DNA of 64,000 bases from Hwanghaeella grinnelliae (GCF_004005845.1 NZ_SADE01000004.1:703741-767740); one strand, 5' to 3'; numbered from the stretch's first letter, positions 1 through 9,015 are shown. Program-made: numbers and translations. The notes: generated by a model not told the origin, from the sequence alone.

Positions 1-1
1 G

Positions 2-1042
2 CGCGTAACCGCCGCCGGTGTCGATATCGGGCCGCATAACCTGATGGTCGCGGAAAATGCCGTTCTGATCCTGCCGGTGCATCGCGCCGTCGATATGGCG
101 CGTGAAGCCGCGCGCGGGGCCAAGAAAATCGGCACAACGGGCCGTGGAATCGGACCGGCCTATGAAGACAAAGTCGCCCGCCGCGCCATCCGCGTCTGTG
201 ATCTGATGGATCCGGCCTCGTTGGAAGACAGGGTCGACGAATTGCTGATCCACCATAACGCTCTGTTGACGGGGCTGGGCGAGGAAACCTTCGAACGCGC
301 CGCCTTGATGAAAGAGCTTGAAGCGATTTCCGTGAAACTGGCGCCCTATGCCGGCGTCGTCTGGAAAGAGTTGGAAAAGATCCGGCACGAGAACAAGCGC
401 GTGCTGTTCGAAGGGGCCCAGGGCGTGATGCTGGATGTCGATCACGGCACCTATCCCTTCGTAACGTCGTCGAACACCGTGCCCGGGCAGGCTGCATCCG
501 GCACCGGGGTCGGCCCGCGGTCGGTCGGTTATGTGCTGGGGATCACCAAGGCTTACACCACGCGCGTTGGTTCCGGCCCGTTCCCGTCCGAACTGACCGA
601 CGCGATCGGTGAAAAACTGGGTGAGCGCGGCCGTGAATTCGGTGTCGTTACCGGGCGGAAGCGCCGCTGCGGCTGGTTCGATGCGGCCCTGGTGCGGCAG
701 TCGGTAAAGGTCGCCGGCATGGACGGTATCGCCTTCACCAAGCTGGACGTATTGGACGGCTTCGATGAGTTGAAGATCTGCACAGGGTATGAGATCGACG
801 GGCGCACCTACGATTACCTGCCCGCGTCGACGGGCCTGCAGGCCCGCGCCAAGCCGATTTACGAGACCATGGAAGGCTGGAGCGAAAGCACGTTCGGCGC
901 CCGCAGTTGGGCGGATTTGCCGGCCACGGCGATCAAATACATCCGCCGGGTCGAAGAATTGATCGAAGCGCCTGTTGCCTTGCTGTCCACCAGTCCGGAA
1001 CGCGAGGATACAATCCTGGTTCGCGACCCGTTCGAAGGATAA
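2..1042 (+). CDS. purA: Adenylosuccinate synthetase (5' end outside window)
   Basis: Catalyses GTP-dependent joining of IMP and aspartate to adenylosuccinate, the first committed step of AMP synthesis, in the cytosol. The window opens inside the gene; the frame is open from base 2, so 346 C-terminal residues of a protein usually about 430 long are visible. Family blocks seen are [38 protein letters not shown] and the substrate loop [10 protein letters not shown]. It ends with TAA. The 165 bases that follow hold nested inverted repeats around 1061-1099 but no T-tract, so no clear terminator is seen before the next gene. Assignment is essentially certain; only the start is missing. Confidence 0.97.
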   Translation, partial: RVTAAGVDIGPHNLMVAENAVLILPVHRAVDMAREAARGAKKIGTTGRGIGPAYEDKVARRAIRVCDLMDPASLEDRVDELLIHHNALLTGLGEETFERAALMKELEAISVKLAPYAGVVWKELEKIRHENKRVLFEGAQGVMLDVDHGTYPFVTSSNTVPGQAASGTGVGPRSVGYVLGITKAYTTRVGSGPFPSELTDAIGEKLGERGREFGVVTGRKRRCGWFDAALVRQSVKVAGMDGIAFTKLDVLDGFDELKICTGYEIDGRTYDYLPASTGLQARAKPIYETMEGWSESTFGARSWADLPATAIKYIRRVEELIEAPVALLSTSPEREDTILVRDPFEG

Positions 1043-1207
1043 TCGGTTTATCCGGTCCAACGGTGTTCAGGCAGTTGAATTCGACTGCACCGGCCTGAAT
1101 CGTGCTAGTAATTTCACCATATGGGCGGGGCAAAGCCGGTGGCTCAGGGCTGGCCATGCTCTGTTGTTGGTGTTTGCTTGGGTTGATTTGGATCGGATTG
1201 CCGTGAC

Positions 1208-3250
1208 ATGGCGCTAAAAATCTCTAGCGGGGGCGACGGGGCGGACGAATCCGCGCCGAAGCAAATCACGTCCGGATCCGTCTCCGTCAAGGATCGTTAC
1301 GAGATCAAACTCGACGAACCGCTACCCGACTATGACACGGCGCCCGCCTTGGCCTATCGGGCGGTCAGCATACGCGACCCGTCCCGGCCGCTCCACGCCC
1401 TGGTCTGCGACCCAAAGCTTCCGCCACGATTGGATATGATCAGCGCCCTGCATCGCGTTGAAGGCGGCAGCATGGTGCAAGTCTCGGACTGGGATGTGGT
1501 CGATTGGCCCCCGGAAGGCCGGCGGTGTCCTGTCCTGATCCTGAACCGGCCCGGCGGAAAGAAAGTTTTGTCGGGATTGACGGATAAGCGGAAGCCGCTT
1601 TCCGAAGATTTCGTCACCAAGCACCTGATCCATCCCGCCGTCGAAATCCTGCGTGAAATGCACGGTGTCGGCGAAACGCACCGGGCGCTCAGGCCTGACA
1701 ACATCTATTTCTCAAGCGAGGATGAGAAAGGCCTGGTCATTGGCGAGTGCTTCAGCGCGCCGCCCGCGATGACGCAGCCGCTTGTCGTTGAAACGCTGGA
1801 TTCCTGTCTCAGCCTGCCCGGCGGGCGCGGGGAGGGGTTGCCCGGCAACGATCTCTATTCTCTCGGCGTTTGCATCCTCTCTCTGCTGATCGGCCAGTAT
1901 CCCTGCAATCAGATGAATGACGAGGAAGTCATCCAGCAAAAAATGGCGGTCGGCTCCTATTCTGCGATTGCGCAGAACCATCGTGTGTCCCTGACCATCA
2001 TGGAAGTGCTTCGCGGCCTGTTGAACGATGAGGAAACAGACCGCTGGACCATCGAAGACCTGGCCCTGTGGCTCAATGGCCGACGGTTGTCACCAAAACT
2101 CCAGGCACTTCCGGCCAAGGCGACAAGGCCAATAACCGTGGGGGGACAGGGTTTCAACACGGCCAGGGAACTTGCCGTCGGACTACACAAGAACTGGGAC
2201 GAAGCCATTCCGCTTGTGCGCGAAGGCGAAATCGATGGGTGGCTGCGGCGAAGCCTGGGGGATGAATCCAGGACCGAGGCGATGGCAGCCGCAAAGAGCG
2301 CGGCCGGGAATGACGAACCGGACAGGTTGGTGGCGCGGGCGATCATTGCATTGGATCCCAATGGGCCGATCCGACTGCGCGGTCTGTCCGCGACGGTCGG
2401 CGGGCTTGGGATGTTTTGTTCGGTCTATCGTGATGATGCCGAAGCACAGCGGCTTTTCTCACATGTAATTCATATGGGGCTGGCCACCTTTTGGCTCGAA
2501 CAGCAATTTCACCCGCGGGCTGAATCCGCCCATTCTGTCGCCCGGTTGGACAGAATGCGCGCCACGTTGATGCGGCCCACGCTGGGTTTCGGCATGGAAC
2601 GCGTGATGTATGAACTGAATTCCGACATGCCCTGCCGTTCCCCTTTGTTTGAAAAGGACTATGTGGCCACGCTTGACCATGTTCTTCCTGCGTTGGACCG
2701 GGCCGCTCGGGAGCGCGAAGGCGATATCAAGCGCCTGATCGACCGCGATATCGCAGCCTATATCAGCGTGCATTTCCGCCGGTCCGTCGCCGGGGATCTG
2801 TCCGATCTTGAGGGAGAGGACCATGCAGCCGCAGCGATCGCGCAGGTTCGGATGCTGGCGGTGTTGCAGGACAGTGTGGCAAGCGGGAAGCCTTTGCCGG
2901 ATTTGAGCCGCGCCGCCGTCAAGCTGCTGCAGCCCTCAATCGAGGAATTCCAGTCGCGAACCACCCGGAAACGGATCACGCAGACGATGCTGAAAGTCGG
3001 TAAGGAAGGGCGCCTTCAAGGCCTGGTCAACGTTATCGCGAACCCGGCTGAGATCGATGCGGACAAGGCAGGGTATTTGAAGGCAACCAATGACTTTACG
3101 AAATCCGCGGTGGAAATGATCAACCTTCGCCGCAATATCAAGAATCAGGCGACGGTCGCGGCAACGGTCGGCGGTCAGTTTTCGTCAGGCATCGCCGGTA
3201 TTCTGGCAGCCTTGGTGTGTCTGATTACGGCAGCGATACGCTTGGCCTAG
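1208..3250 (+). CDS. Pseudokinase-like protein with C-terminal membrane anchor
   Basis: 680 residues. About residues 135-310 resemble the C-lobe of a Ser/Thr kinase: THRALRPDNIYF at about 157-168 matches the HRDxKPxN catalytic loop, and GNDLYSLGV at about 213-221 matches the DxYSLG block of helix F. The catalytic Asp is replaced by Ala (HRA, A160), the DFG position reads GEC, and there is no glycine-rich loop. This argues for a pseudokinase with a scaffold or ligand-binding role. Residues about 320-640 are mostly helical and unfamiliar, and residues about 655-678 form one hydrophobic segment, so the bulk should face the cytosol. A small membrane-protein gene follows after 34 bases and is probably co-transcribed. 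The partner and the process are unknown. Confidence 0.8.
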   Translation: MALKISSGGDGADESAPKQITSGSVSVKDRYEIKLDEPLPDYDTAPALAYRAVSIRDPSRPLHALVCDPKLPPRLDMISALHRVEGGSMVQVSDWDVVDWPPEGRRCPVLILNRPGGKKVLSGLTDKRKPLSEDFVTKHLIHPAVEILREMHGVGETHRALRPDNIYFSSEDEKGLVIGECFSAPPAMTQPLVVETLDSCLSLPGGRGEGLPGNDLYSLGVCILSLLIGQYPCNQMNDEEVIQQKMAVGSYSAIAQNHRVSLTIMEVLRGLLNDEETDRWTIEDLALWLNGRRLSPKLQALPAKATRPITVGGQGFNTARELAVGLHKNWDEAIPLVREGEIDGWLRRSLGDESRTEAMAAAKSAAGNDEPDRLVARAIIALDPNGPIRLRGLSATVGGLGMFCSVYRDDAEAQRLFSHVIHMGLATFWLEQQFHPRAESAHSVARLDRMRATLMRPTLGFGMERVMYELNSDMPCRSPLFEKDYVATLDHVLPALDRAAREREGDIKRLIDRDIAAYISVHFRRSVAGDLSDLEGEDHAAAAIAQVRMLAVLQDSVASGKPLPDLSRAAVKLLQPSIEEFQSRTTRKRITQTMLKVGKEGRLQGLVNVIANPAEIDADKAGYLKATNDFTKSAVEMINLRRNIKNQATVAATVGGQFSSGIAGILAALVCLITAAIRLA

Positions 3251-3284
3251 CGGTCTGGCGTTGATGTGAGATTTGGAGGACTGA

Positions 3285-3905
3285 GTGGCGCGCCAACCGG
3301 CTAAGAAAGGCGGAAAAACCCGGGAAATCCGGCTGACCTCGGCCAATCGGCGCCGGGCAAAAATACTGGGGTATTTCCTGGCGCCGTTGCTGGTTTTCGT
3401 CGGGTATCCGACCTTGATGGTCGCGTGCGGCGGGATGCTGCCGACATTTGTTGCGTTCATCGTCGACAGTCGCAAGGAACGCTATGCGGCCCGGACGGTG
3501 GGTTACCTCAACAGTGCCGGCGTCTTCATCGTCTGTCTGGACATGTGGGGCGGGGACCATACGTGGCAGCACGCCCTGGATATTCTGGCACAGCCGATCA
3601 ACTATTTGATCATGTTCGGTGCCGCTGCGGTTGGCTGGGCGTTGTATTTCGTTATTCCGCCGATCACGAATGCCTATCTTGCGATTCATAACGACCTGCG
3701 CATGAAGGCGTTGAATTCCGACCAGGAGAAGCTGGTGAAGGAGTGGGGGACGGGCGTCCGCCGGAACGCGCCCTCCTTGGACACCAAGGAGAAGGAAGAA
3801 CCGCAAGAAGACGAAGAAGATGGCGCGGACCCGACTAGGCGCACGTCCTCCTCATCGGAAAACGTGCCCAGCATGTCGGAAATCGGGAAATCAGCCGCGT
3901 CCTAG
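3285..3905 (+). CDS. Small multi-spanning membrane protein paired with the pseudokinase
   Basis: 206 residues from a GTG start, chosen because GGAGG lies 5 bases upstream and no ATG fits. A basic N-terminus (residues 1-27, rich in Lys/Arg) is followed by about three hydrophobic segments (about 28-59, 71-90 and 104-130). The last 60 residues are a charged, Ser/Glu-rich, probably disordered cytosolic tail. I do not recognise a family. Its position directly behind the pseudokinase suggests the two form a membrane complex, which is an inference. It converges with rpoH, whose stop lies 71 bases away. Confidence 0.75.
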   Translation: MARQPAKKGGKTREIRLTSANRRRAKILGYFLAPLLVFVGYPTLMVACGGMLPTFVAFIVDSRKERYAARTVGYLNSAGVFIVCLDMWGGDHTWQHALDILAQPINYLIMFGAAAVGWALYFVIPPITNAYLAIHNDLRMKALNSDQEKLVKEWGTGVRRNAPSLDTKEKEEPQEDEEDGADPTRRTSSSSENVPSMSEIGKSAAS

Positions 3906-3924
3906 GTTCTCAAAACAGAGAACC
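3905..3924 (+). terminator. Weak hairpin between the membrane-protein gene and rpoH
   Basis: Seven-base arms GGTTCTC (3905-3911) and GAGAACC (3918-3924) around a 6-base loop overlap the stop codon. No T-run follows on the plus strand. It could act as a weak terminator between convergent genes. Confidence 0.3.
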
Positions 3925-3976
3925 CGTCTTGGACGAGACCCTGTTATTGGACAGGACGCGGCTAGAATGTCGGTGA

Positions 3977-4870
3977 TCAGGCCGCCGGCAGCGTTAGTTT
4001 CTTTTCGATTGCTGCGTTCCGCATAGCCTTCTGCAATTTTTCGAAGGCGCGGACCTCGATCTGCCGGACGCGTTCACGGCTGACACCGAATTCGTTGCTC
4101 AAATCCTCAAGCGTCTTGGGATCTTCTGTCAGTCGGCGTTCCGTCAGGATCTTTTGTTCCCGGTCGTTCAACGTCTTCATTGCGTCGGCCAGCATTTCGC
4201 GGCGGATCGTCAATTCTTCCGAGTCGGCCAGAATTTCTTCCTGGTTGTCCGAGTCGTCTTCAAGCCAATCCTGCCACTCGCCATCGCCGTCGACACGCAG
4301 CGGCGCGTTCAAGGAATTGTCCCCGCCCGCAAGACGACGGTTCATCTGGATGACGTCCTGTTCGGGAACATCCAACTCCGTCGCGATATGCGTGACATGT
4401 TCGGGCGCCAGATCGCCTTCCTCGAAGGCCTGAAGCTTTGCCTTCATCTTGCGCAGATTGAAGAACAGCTTCTTTTGAGCCGCGGTCGTTCCCATTTTCA
4501 CGAGCGACCAGGAATGCAGAATGTATTCCTGGATCGACGCGCGGATCCACCACATGGCATAGGTCGCCAGACGGAAACCGCGATCAGGATCGAAGCGTTT
4601 TACCGCCTGCATCATGCCCACATTGCCTTCCGAGATAAGCTCGGCGACGGGCAGGCCATAGCCGCGATACCCCATGGCGATCTTGGCCACGAGGCGCAAA
4701 TGGCTGGTTACCAGCTGATGCGCGGCTTCGCGGTCATTATGTTCGCGCCAGCTTTTGGCCAGCATGAATTCCTGATCCGGCTCCAGCATCGGGAATTTCC
4801 GGATCTCGTCGAGATAGCGCTGCAGGTTCCCTTCGGAACTGATGACAGGCATTTTTGCGATGTTGCTCAT
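3977..4870 (-). CDS. rpoH: Heat-shock sigma factor RpoH (sigma-32)
   Basis: Alternative sigma factor that directs RNA polymerase to heat-shock and proteostasis promoters. It has 297 residues, normal for alphaproteobacterial RpoH. Region 2 spans about 50-115, with the core-binding and -10 recognition part at FRLATYAMWWIRASIQEY. The diagnostic RpoH box QKKLFFNLR is at about 132-140, and the region 4 helix-turn-helix is at about 253-272 (LEDLSNEFGVSRERVRQIE). AAAGG lies about 8 bases before the ATG. rluD lies upstream on the same strand, an arrangement common in alphaproteobacteria. A 325-base gap separates the two, so rpoH probably has its own promoter and a long leader. Confidence 0.97.
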   Translation of the reverse strand: MSNIAKMPVISSEGNLQRYLDEIRKFPMLEPDQEFMLAKSWREHNDREAAHQLVTSHLRLVAKIAMGYRGYGLPVAELISEGNVGMMQAVKRFDPDRGFRLATYAMWWIRASIQEYILHSWSLVKMGTTAAQKKLFFNLRKMKAKLQAFEEGDLAPEHVTHIATELDVPEQDVIQMNRRLAGGDNSLNAPLRVDGDGEWQDWLEDDSDNQEEILADSEELTIRREMLADAMKTLNDREQKILTERRLTEDPKTLEDLSNEFGVSRERVRQIEVRAFEKLQKAMRNAAIEKKLTLPAA

Positions 4871-5195
4871 GACCGGACCTTTCCCTCTTCTACAACCAAC
4901 TTCGTCGATCTGTGTCTGGGACTATGGCCCAAACGAGTTCCAGTCGACGACGCCTCATTTACACTCCTACCCAGAAAATGCGGCGCAATTAAGGCGAAAC
5001 TAGCACAAAATAATCGCCTCTGTTTGGATATGGTGACGCACTAGATATTGATCAATAACTAAAGCCGACACTTTATCTATTGAGGGATACGCGACCCTGC
5101 CAATCACGGATTATGGCATTCTCACACTTTTCAGTGATTTGGGCTGGTCAGTCCGACCGGCGATTCCGGTCGGTGAATTTGGGCGACGACCGCTG
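4871..5195 (-). promoter_or_regulatory. rpoH upstream region: candidate promoter and long leader
   Basis: This 325-base gap between rluD and rpoH is AT-richer than its surroundings. The best sigma-70-like pair on the minus strand is TTGGCA (5103-5098), an 18-base spacer, and TAGATA (5079-5074), which would give a leader of about 200 bases. A GC-rich hairpin CCGACCGG/CCGGTCGG (5153-5173, loop 5) just after rluD could end rluD transcription, although it has no T-tract. I saw no convincing sigma-32 self-promoter. The promoter call is weak. Confidence 0.3.
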
Positions 5196-6191
5196 CTAGC
5201 GGCGTATTTGGCGGTCGAAGACGGAAATCAGCGTGTTTAGGTCGTCCGGAAGTGGACTTTCGAAATCCATTTCTTCACCGGTTACCGGGTGCTGGAATCC
5301 CAACCAACCGGCATGCAAGGCTTGCCGTGGGAAGGATTGCGCGGATTCCAGGGCGGCCGGGGAAAAGGCTTTCCGACGTTCCGTCGTCCATCGTGTATAG
5401 ATGGGGTCACCCACCAGCGGATGGCCAATATGCGCCAAATGAACCCGGATTTGGTGGGTACGGCCTGTTTCCAGCCTGCAATGCACAAGGGCTGCGGCGG
5501 GCCCCCACCGCTTCTGCACCTCATAATGCGTGATGGCGCTCTTGCCGCGTCCTTCGGCGACCACAGCCATTCTTTTCCGGTCCGAGGACGAGCGTCCGAT
5601 CGACGTTCGGACCTCCCCTTTGGGGGGATAGGGCGCGCCGATCACGATGGCCGCGTATTGGCGGCGTATGGTATGCGCCGCGAAGGCCTCTACCAGCGCC
5701 ACATGGGTTGTCTGATCCTTCGCGACCACGATCAGCCCACTGGTATCCTTGTCGATCCGGTGGACGATACCCGGCCGTTTTACACCCCCGATTCCGGCAA
5801 AATCGCCGCCGCAATGGGCCAGCAATCCGTTGACCAACGTCCCGGTCGGATTCCCCGCGCCGGGATGGACCACAAGGCCCGCCTGTTTGTCTATCACCAG
5901 CAGGTGCGGATCTTCGAAGACGATCGTCAGGGGAATGTCTTCGGGCTGAGGTTCCGGGTCGTCTGGGGGGGGGACGTCGACCTCTATCACGCTCCCGGCT
6001 GATGCCTTGGCGGAGGGGCTTAGGGCTTCCGCTTCATCGATCCGAACCCGTCCTTCCTGGATTAGAGCCTTCAGACGGCTTCGGGATAGATCGGGCAAGG
6101 CGTCAGCCAGGATCCGGTCCAACCGGCCGCCCGCTTGTGCCTCTTCCACGATAACTGTATGCGTCTCGGAGATGGGCTCGCCCGCGGTCAT
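5196..6191 (-). CDS. rluD: RluD-family 23S rRNA pseudouridine synthase
   Basis: Converts uridines to pseudouridine in the helix 69 region of 23S rRNA, if it is a true RluD orthologue. 331 residues: an S4 RNA-binding domain at about 20-70 (GRLDRILADALPDLSRSRLK) and a catalytic domain from about 88. The active-site motif HRIDKDTSG lies at about 144-152, with D147 as the expected catalytic Asp. VIDKQAGLVVHPGAG and GRTHQIRVHL are further family blocks. It sits upstream of rpoH on the same strand and is divergent from the small membrane-protein gene at 6240. RluA/RluC-type specificity cannot be excluded from sequence alone, but the rpoH neighbourhood favours RluD. Confidence 0.92.
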   Translation of the reverse strand: MTAGEPISETHTVIVEEAQAGGRLDRILADALPDLSRSRLKALIQEGRVRIDEAEALSPSAKASAGSVIEVDVPPPDDPEPQPEDIPLTIVFEDPHLLVIDKQAGLVVHPGAGNPTGTLVNGLLAHCGGDFAGIGGVKRPGIVHRIDKDTSGLIVVAKDQTTHVALVEAFAAHTIRRQYAAIVIGAPYPPKGEVRTSIGRSSSDRKRMAVVAEGRGKSAITHYEVQKRWGPAAALVHCRLETGRTHQIRVHLAHIGHPLVGDPIYTRWTTERRKAFSPAALESAQSFPRQALHAGWLGFQHPVTGEEMDFESPLPDDLNTLISVFDRQIRR

Positions 6192-6239
6192 GCGGGTTGT
6201 CCATCAACTGTGCGAACCACCGGTCCGGAAAGGCGGCGT

Positions 6240-6569
6240 ATGAAAATCGTCAAGGCGTTGGTCATCCTCATGGGCGTTTTGATTGTCCTCGGCATGGGCC
6301 TTCTGGTCTATGGCTTCGTCATGCGCGTTGGCAAGGCCCCAACGACCGATCCGGCCCAGGATTCAGCACCTCTTGTGCCATTGGGGGGATCGGTAACCGG
6401 ATTTGGCGATGTTGCAGTGAGCTTGGACGATGGGGAAATCCTCCTCGATATGCAGACCGAGGCCTCGCGTCTGCTGCTGCGGACCAAAACAGCGGACGGG
6501 ACGGATATCATCCGGGTTTTCGATCTGTCGACCGGCAAGGCCTTGGGCCGTTTCGTCGTTGGCAAATAA
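6240..6569 (+). CDS. Small single-pass membrane protein next to rluD
   Basis: 109 residues from the ATG at 6240, chosen over upstream in-frame starts because those would run into the divergent rluD start and because GGAAAGGCGG lies just before it. The N-terminus is MKIVK followed by a hydrophobic helix (about residues 4-27), so it is a signal anchor. The rest is a soluble domain ending in VFDLSTGKALGRFVVGK, which looks like a short beta-rich repeat. Similar small anchored proteins lie beside rluD in other alphaproteobacteria (possibly the DUF6476 group; I am not sure). Function unknown. Confidence 0.7.
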   Translation: MKIVKALVILMGVLIVLGMGLLVYGFVMRVGKAPTTDPAQDSAPLVPLGGSVTGFGDVAVSLDDGEILLDMQTEASRLLLRTKTADGTDIIRVFDLSTGKALGRFVVGK

Positions 6570-6599
6570 CCCGCTTCTGTAAAGTACTGTGCGCGGGCC

Positions 6600-7073
6600 T
6601 TATGGAAAGGTCAGGCAGCCGAAAAGCATATCGACCGTTTCACCGTCACTTGCCAATGGGCACATCAATCGTTGGACCCATTTGTATTCCCGGTTCAAGA
6701 CCGGCAAGTGGTAGCGATGAATGGTAGGCCTTTGCCGGCCGGCGGCGATCGCATAGCCGGCTTCCAGTTCTTCGAAATGGTTGGGAAACGCCGCACGCGG
6801 TGTCATTCCGGTTATTTCCCGGTCGTATTCCTTGGTCAACTGGGTGCCGGATAATCGATAGACGAAGCCGGGTCGCCCGTCGGTCCATTCCACGCTGACC
6901 TTGAAGATATAAGGCAGTACGTCGGGCGGGATATCCAACGGATCGATGTGTTTCGGTGAGGGCAGGGCGCCAGCGCGGGGCAGATTTGCCCAATAGTCCA
7001 GAATCCAAACATCCCGCCGGTCCTCGACCGTCGCCAAATCGATCTCAACGAACGAATTGCCGGCGTGTTCCAA
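6600..7073 (-). CDS. PAS-domain protein (PAS_5 type)
   Basis: 157 residues occupied almost wholly by one PAS-like domain: WILDYWANLP at about 23-32, the central block FVYRLSGTQLTKEYDREITG at about 66-85, and the C-terminal strand CPLASDGETVDMLFGCLTF. This matches the stand-alone PAS_5 proteins that are abundant in Rhodospirillales, thought to be sensory or regulatory without an attached output domain. The only sensible start is TTG at 7073, with AGGGG about 8 bases upstream. A perfect 7-bp hairpin (7089-7106) sits a few bases upstream of that ribosome-binding site. Ligand and partners are unknown. Confidence 0.85.
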   Translation of the reverse strand: MEHAGNSFVEIDLATVEDRRDVWILDYWANLPRAGALPSPKHIDPLDIPPDVLPYIFKVSVEWTDGRPGFVYRLSGTQLTKEYDREITGMTPRAAFPNHFEELEAGYAIAAGRQRPTIHRYHLPVLNREYKWVQRLMCPLASDGETVDMLFGCLTFP

Positions 7074-7088
7074 GTCTTTTGCCCCTAT

Positions 7089-7106
7089 GCCGGGACATAT
7101 CCCGGC
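7089..7106 (-). promoter_or_regulatory. Hairpin just upstream of the PAS gene ribosome-binding site
   Basis: Perfect arms GCCGGGA (7089-7095) and TCCCGGC (7100-7106) with a 4-base loop lie 2 bases beyond the AGGGG ribosome-binding site (7082-7086 on the minus strand). It could affect access to the TTG start. Whether it is functional is unknown. Confidence 0.4.
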
Positions 7107-7138
7107 TAAATAACACGAAAGAGTAGGTTAGGTGTTTT

Positions 7139-7168
7139 ACTGTAAGGTTGGCAATAGATTAGAGTCAA
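7139..7168 (-). promoter_or_regulatory. Candidate promoter of the PAS gene
   Basis: On the minus strand TTGACT (7168-7163), an 18-base spacer and TACAGT (7144-7139) form a good sigma-70-like promoter inside the AT-rich gap 7074-7300. It would give a leader of about 60 bases that includes the 7089-7106 hairpin. The rest of this gap holds no gene. Confidence 0.4.
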
Positions 7169-7300
7169 ACGCGAATCAAGTCAGCGAAACTACTGAATAT
7201 ACTAATCTTTTACTATAGTATAAATAACACTGTTCTTATGTTTTAGGGCTAAACTCCTGTAACACTTTTGTCGGTATTTTTATCTATTCCTGCGTGTAAC

Positions 7301-7325
7301 AAAAACGCGGCCCCTGAGGGCCGCG
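7301..7325 (-). terminator. Rho-independent terminator of folE
   Basis: Perfect 8-bp stem CGCGGCCC (7306-7313)/GGGCCGCG (7318-7325) with a 4-base loop is followed on the minus strand by TTTTT (7305-7301). It lies 38 bases past the folE stop. This is the clearest intrinsic terminator in the window. Confidence 0.85.
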
Positions 7326-7363
7326 GTAAGATTGAAGGAAGATGACTGGAAAAGACGAAGCGG

Positions 7364-7996
7364 TTATTCGCGCCCGATCAAGCGCAGAAACTCGCTCCGA
7401 GTACGGGGGTCCTGCTTGAAGGTTCCGAGCAACGTGCTCGTCACCATGGAGACGCCCTGCTTGTTGACCCCACGGGTCGTCATGCATTCATGGGTCGCCT
7501 CGATCACCACACCAACGCCCTTCGGCGCCAGGACGTCGTTGATTGCATTCGCGATCTGGGCGGTCATCTTTTCCTGAATTTGCAGCCGTTTCGCGTAGAC
7601 TTCCAGGATCCGCGCGAGTTTCGAGATGCCGACGACACGTTTGTTCGGCAGATAGGCGATATGCGCATGTCCGATGATCGGGCGGATATGATGTTCGCAA
7701 TGACTGTTGAAGGGAATGTCCCTGAGGATGACCATTTCGTCATACCCGTCGGTCTCTTCAAAAGTGCGGCTGAGGATTTCCACCGGGTCTTCGAAATAAC
7801 CGGCGAAGAATTCATCCCAGGACCGGACAACGCGGTCCGGCGTTTCCAGCAATCCTTCCCGGTCCGGGTCGTCACCGGCAAAGGCGAGCAATGTGCGGAC
7901 GGCAGCCATCGCGTCTTCGCGGGAAGGGCGGCGGGCCAAAGCGTCTTCGCGGTCCTTGTCGATTTGTTGCACGAGGTTCAACCGTGATGCTGTCAT
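7364..7996 (-). CDS. folE: GTP cyclohydrolase I
   Basis: Converts GTP to 7,8-dihydroneopterin triphosphate, the entry step to folate (and to queuosine-type deazapurines in some bacteria). 210 residues. The zinc ligands are visible as C100 and H103 in SHCEHH and C171 in THECM, with catalytic histidines H102 and H169. The substrate-binding segment [20 protein letters not shown] spans about 123-142. The N-terminal 30 residues are the usual variable helix. It reads away from phnF (divergent, 248 bases apart) and ends in an intrinsic terminator. It appears monocistronic. Confidence 0.97.
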   Translation of the reverse strand: MTASRLNLVQQIDKDREDALARRPSREDAMAAVRTLLAFAGDDPDREGLLETPDRVVRSWDEFFAGYFEDPVEILSRTFEETDGYDEMVILRDIPFNSHCEHHIRPIIGHAHIAYLPNKRVVGISKLARILEVYAKRLQIQEKMTAQIANAINDVLAPKGVGVVIEATHECMTTRGVNKQGVSMVTSTLLGTFKQDPRTRSEFLRLIGRE

Positions 7997-8244
7997 TGTT
8001 TCGCCCTTACTGTATCAGCCGTGATGCGCCTTCACCACGCGCTTGCTAGGAAATATTCCAAATTCTCTGTCGATCAAGACTTCGACGGAGGTTCCGTTCA
8101 AGGCCCGGGGGTGTCGCACATACGCTCTGTGATTACGAGGAAAACCCGCAGTCGGATCTTGCGGACCTCGCCGCCCCGACAGATGCCTTGTTTGTTTCTC
8201 GCAGTATTCAAAGAGATGAAACAATCCCCTGATAGTTTATCCGC

Positions 8245-9003
8245 ATGCTTGAAAGGTCCGAGTCCTTATCCTCGCCGAACCGGCCGCCCCGGCGTAAACA
8301 GCGCGTTCCGCTTTGGCGGCGGATAGCGCTCGATATCAAAGCGGCGATTGCCGCAGGTGAGTGGCGCGCAGGCGACAAACTGCCCCCGGAAGGCGACCTG
8401 TCCACCCGTTTCAAGGTAAACCGTCACACGATCCGGCGTGCGGTCGGCGCCTTGGCGGAGGAAGGCTTGCTTCTGGTAGAACAGGGCCGGGGTACGTTCG
8501 TCGTTGAAGAAACGATCAATTATCAGATCGGCGCGCGAACGCGCTTCGGAGAAAATCTAAGGGATCACGACCGCAAAGTGGATGTCGAAATCCTTGCGGC
8601 GGAGGAAGTCTCCGTTGGACGGGATATCGCGAACCCGCTGGAGGTTCCGGCCGGCTCTCTCTGTGTCCGCCTTCAGGTACTGCGACGGACCGACGGGCAA
8701 CCGTTTTGCATCGCCGATCATTGGTTCCCCGGCGAGCGGTTCAGGCCGATGGCCGCCCTGTTCGCAGAGACGAAGTCGATCACCCGAAGTTTCGAAGCCT
8801 TGGGCATCGCGGACTACAGGCGGCGGGAAACCCAGGTCGCCGCCCGCTTGCCCAAGACCTGGGAAGCCGCGAAGCTGGAGATTCCCCGCACGCGGCCCCT
8901 GATCGTCACCAGTTCGATAAACGCGGATCCGTCCGGCACGGTCATCGAATATGGCGTGACCCGGTTTGCCGGGGACCGTACGGCGATCGTCTTCGAAAGC
9001 TGA
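8245..9003 (+). CDS. phnF: PhnF-like GntR/HutC-family transcriptional regulator
   Basis: 252 residues: an N-terminal winged helix (about 22-87, with LPPEGDLSTRFKVNRHTIRRA as recognition region) and a UTRA effector domain (about 100-245). The organisation and blocks such as RRTDGQPFCIADHWFPG fit PhnF, the repressor-type regulator found with phosphonate or phosphodiester genes. It is convergent with the phosphodiesterase gene (stops 13 bases apart), which ends the Ugp-like operon, so that operon is the probable target. The effector is unknown; a phosphonate or phosphodiester ligand is inferred from context. No strong ribosome-binding site is seen before the ATG. Confidence 0.8.
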   Translation: MLERSESLSSPNRPPRRKQRVPLWRRIALDIKAAIAAGEWRAGDKLPPEGDLSTRFKVNRHTIRRAVGALAEEGLLLVEQGRGTFVVEETINYQIGARTRFGENLRDHDRKVDVEILAAEEVSVGRDIANPLEVPAGSLCVRLQVLRRTDGQPFCIADHWFPGERFRPMAALFAETKSITRSFEALGIADYRRRETQVAARLPKTWEAAKLEIPRTRPLIVTSSINADPSGTVIEYGVTRFAGDRTAIVFES

Positions 9004-9015
9004 CCGTGCAGTCCT

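Noticed and set aside
1061..1099. Nested inverted repeats after purA, considered as a terminator
   Set aside because: Several mutually exclusive short stems are possible and no T-tract follows, so a terminator is not supported.
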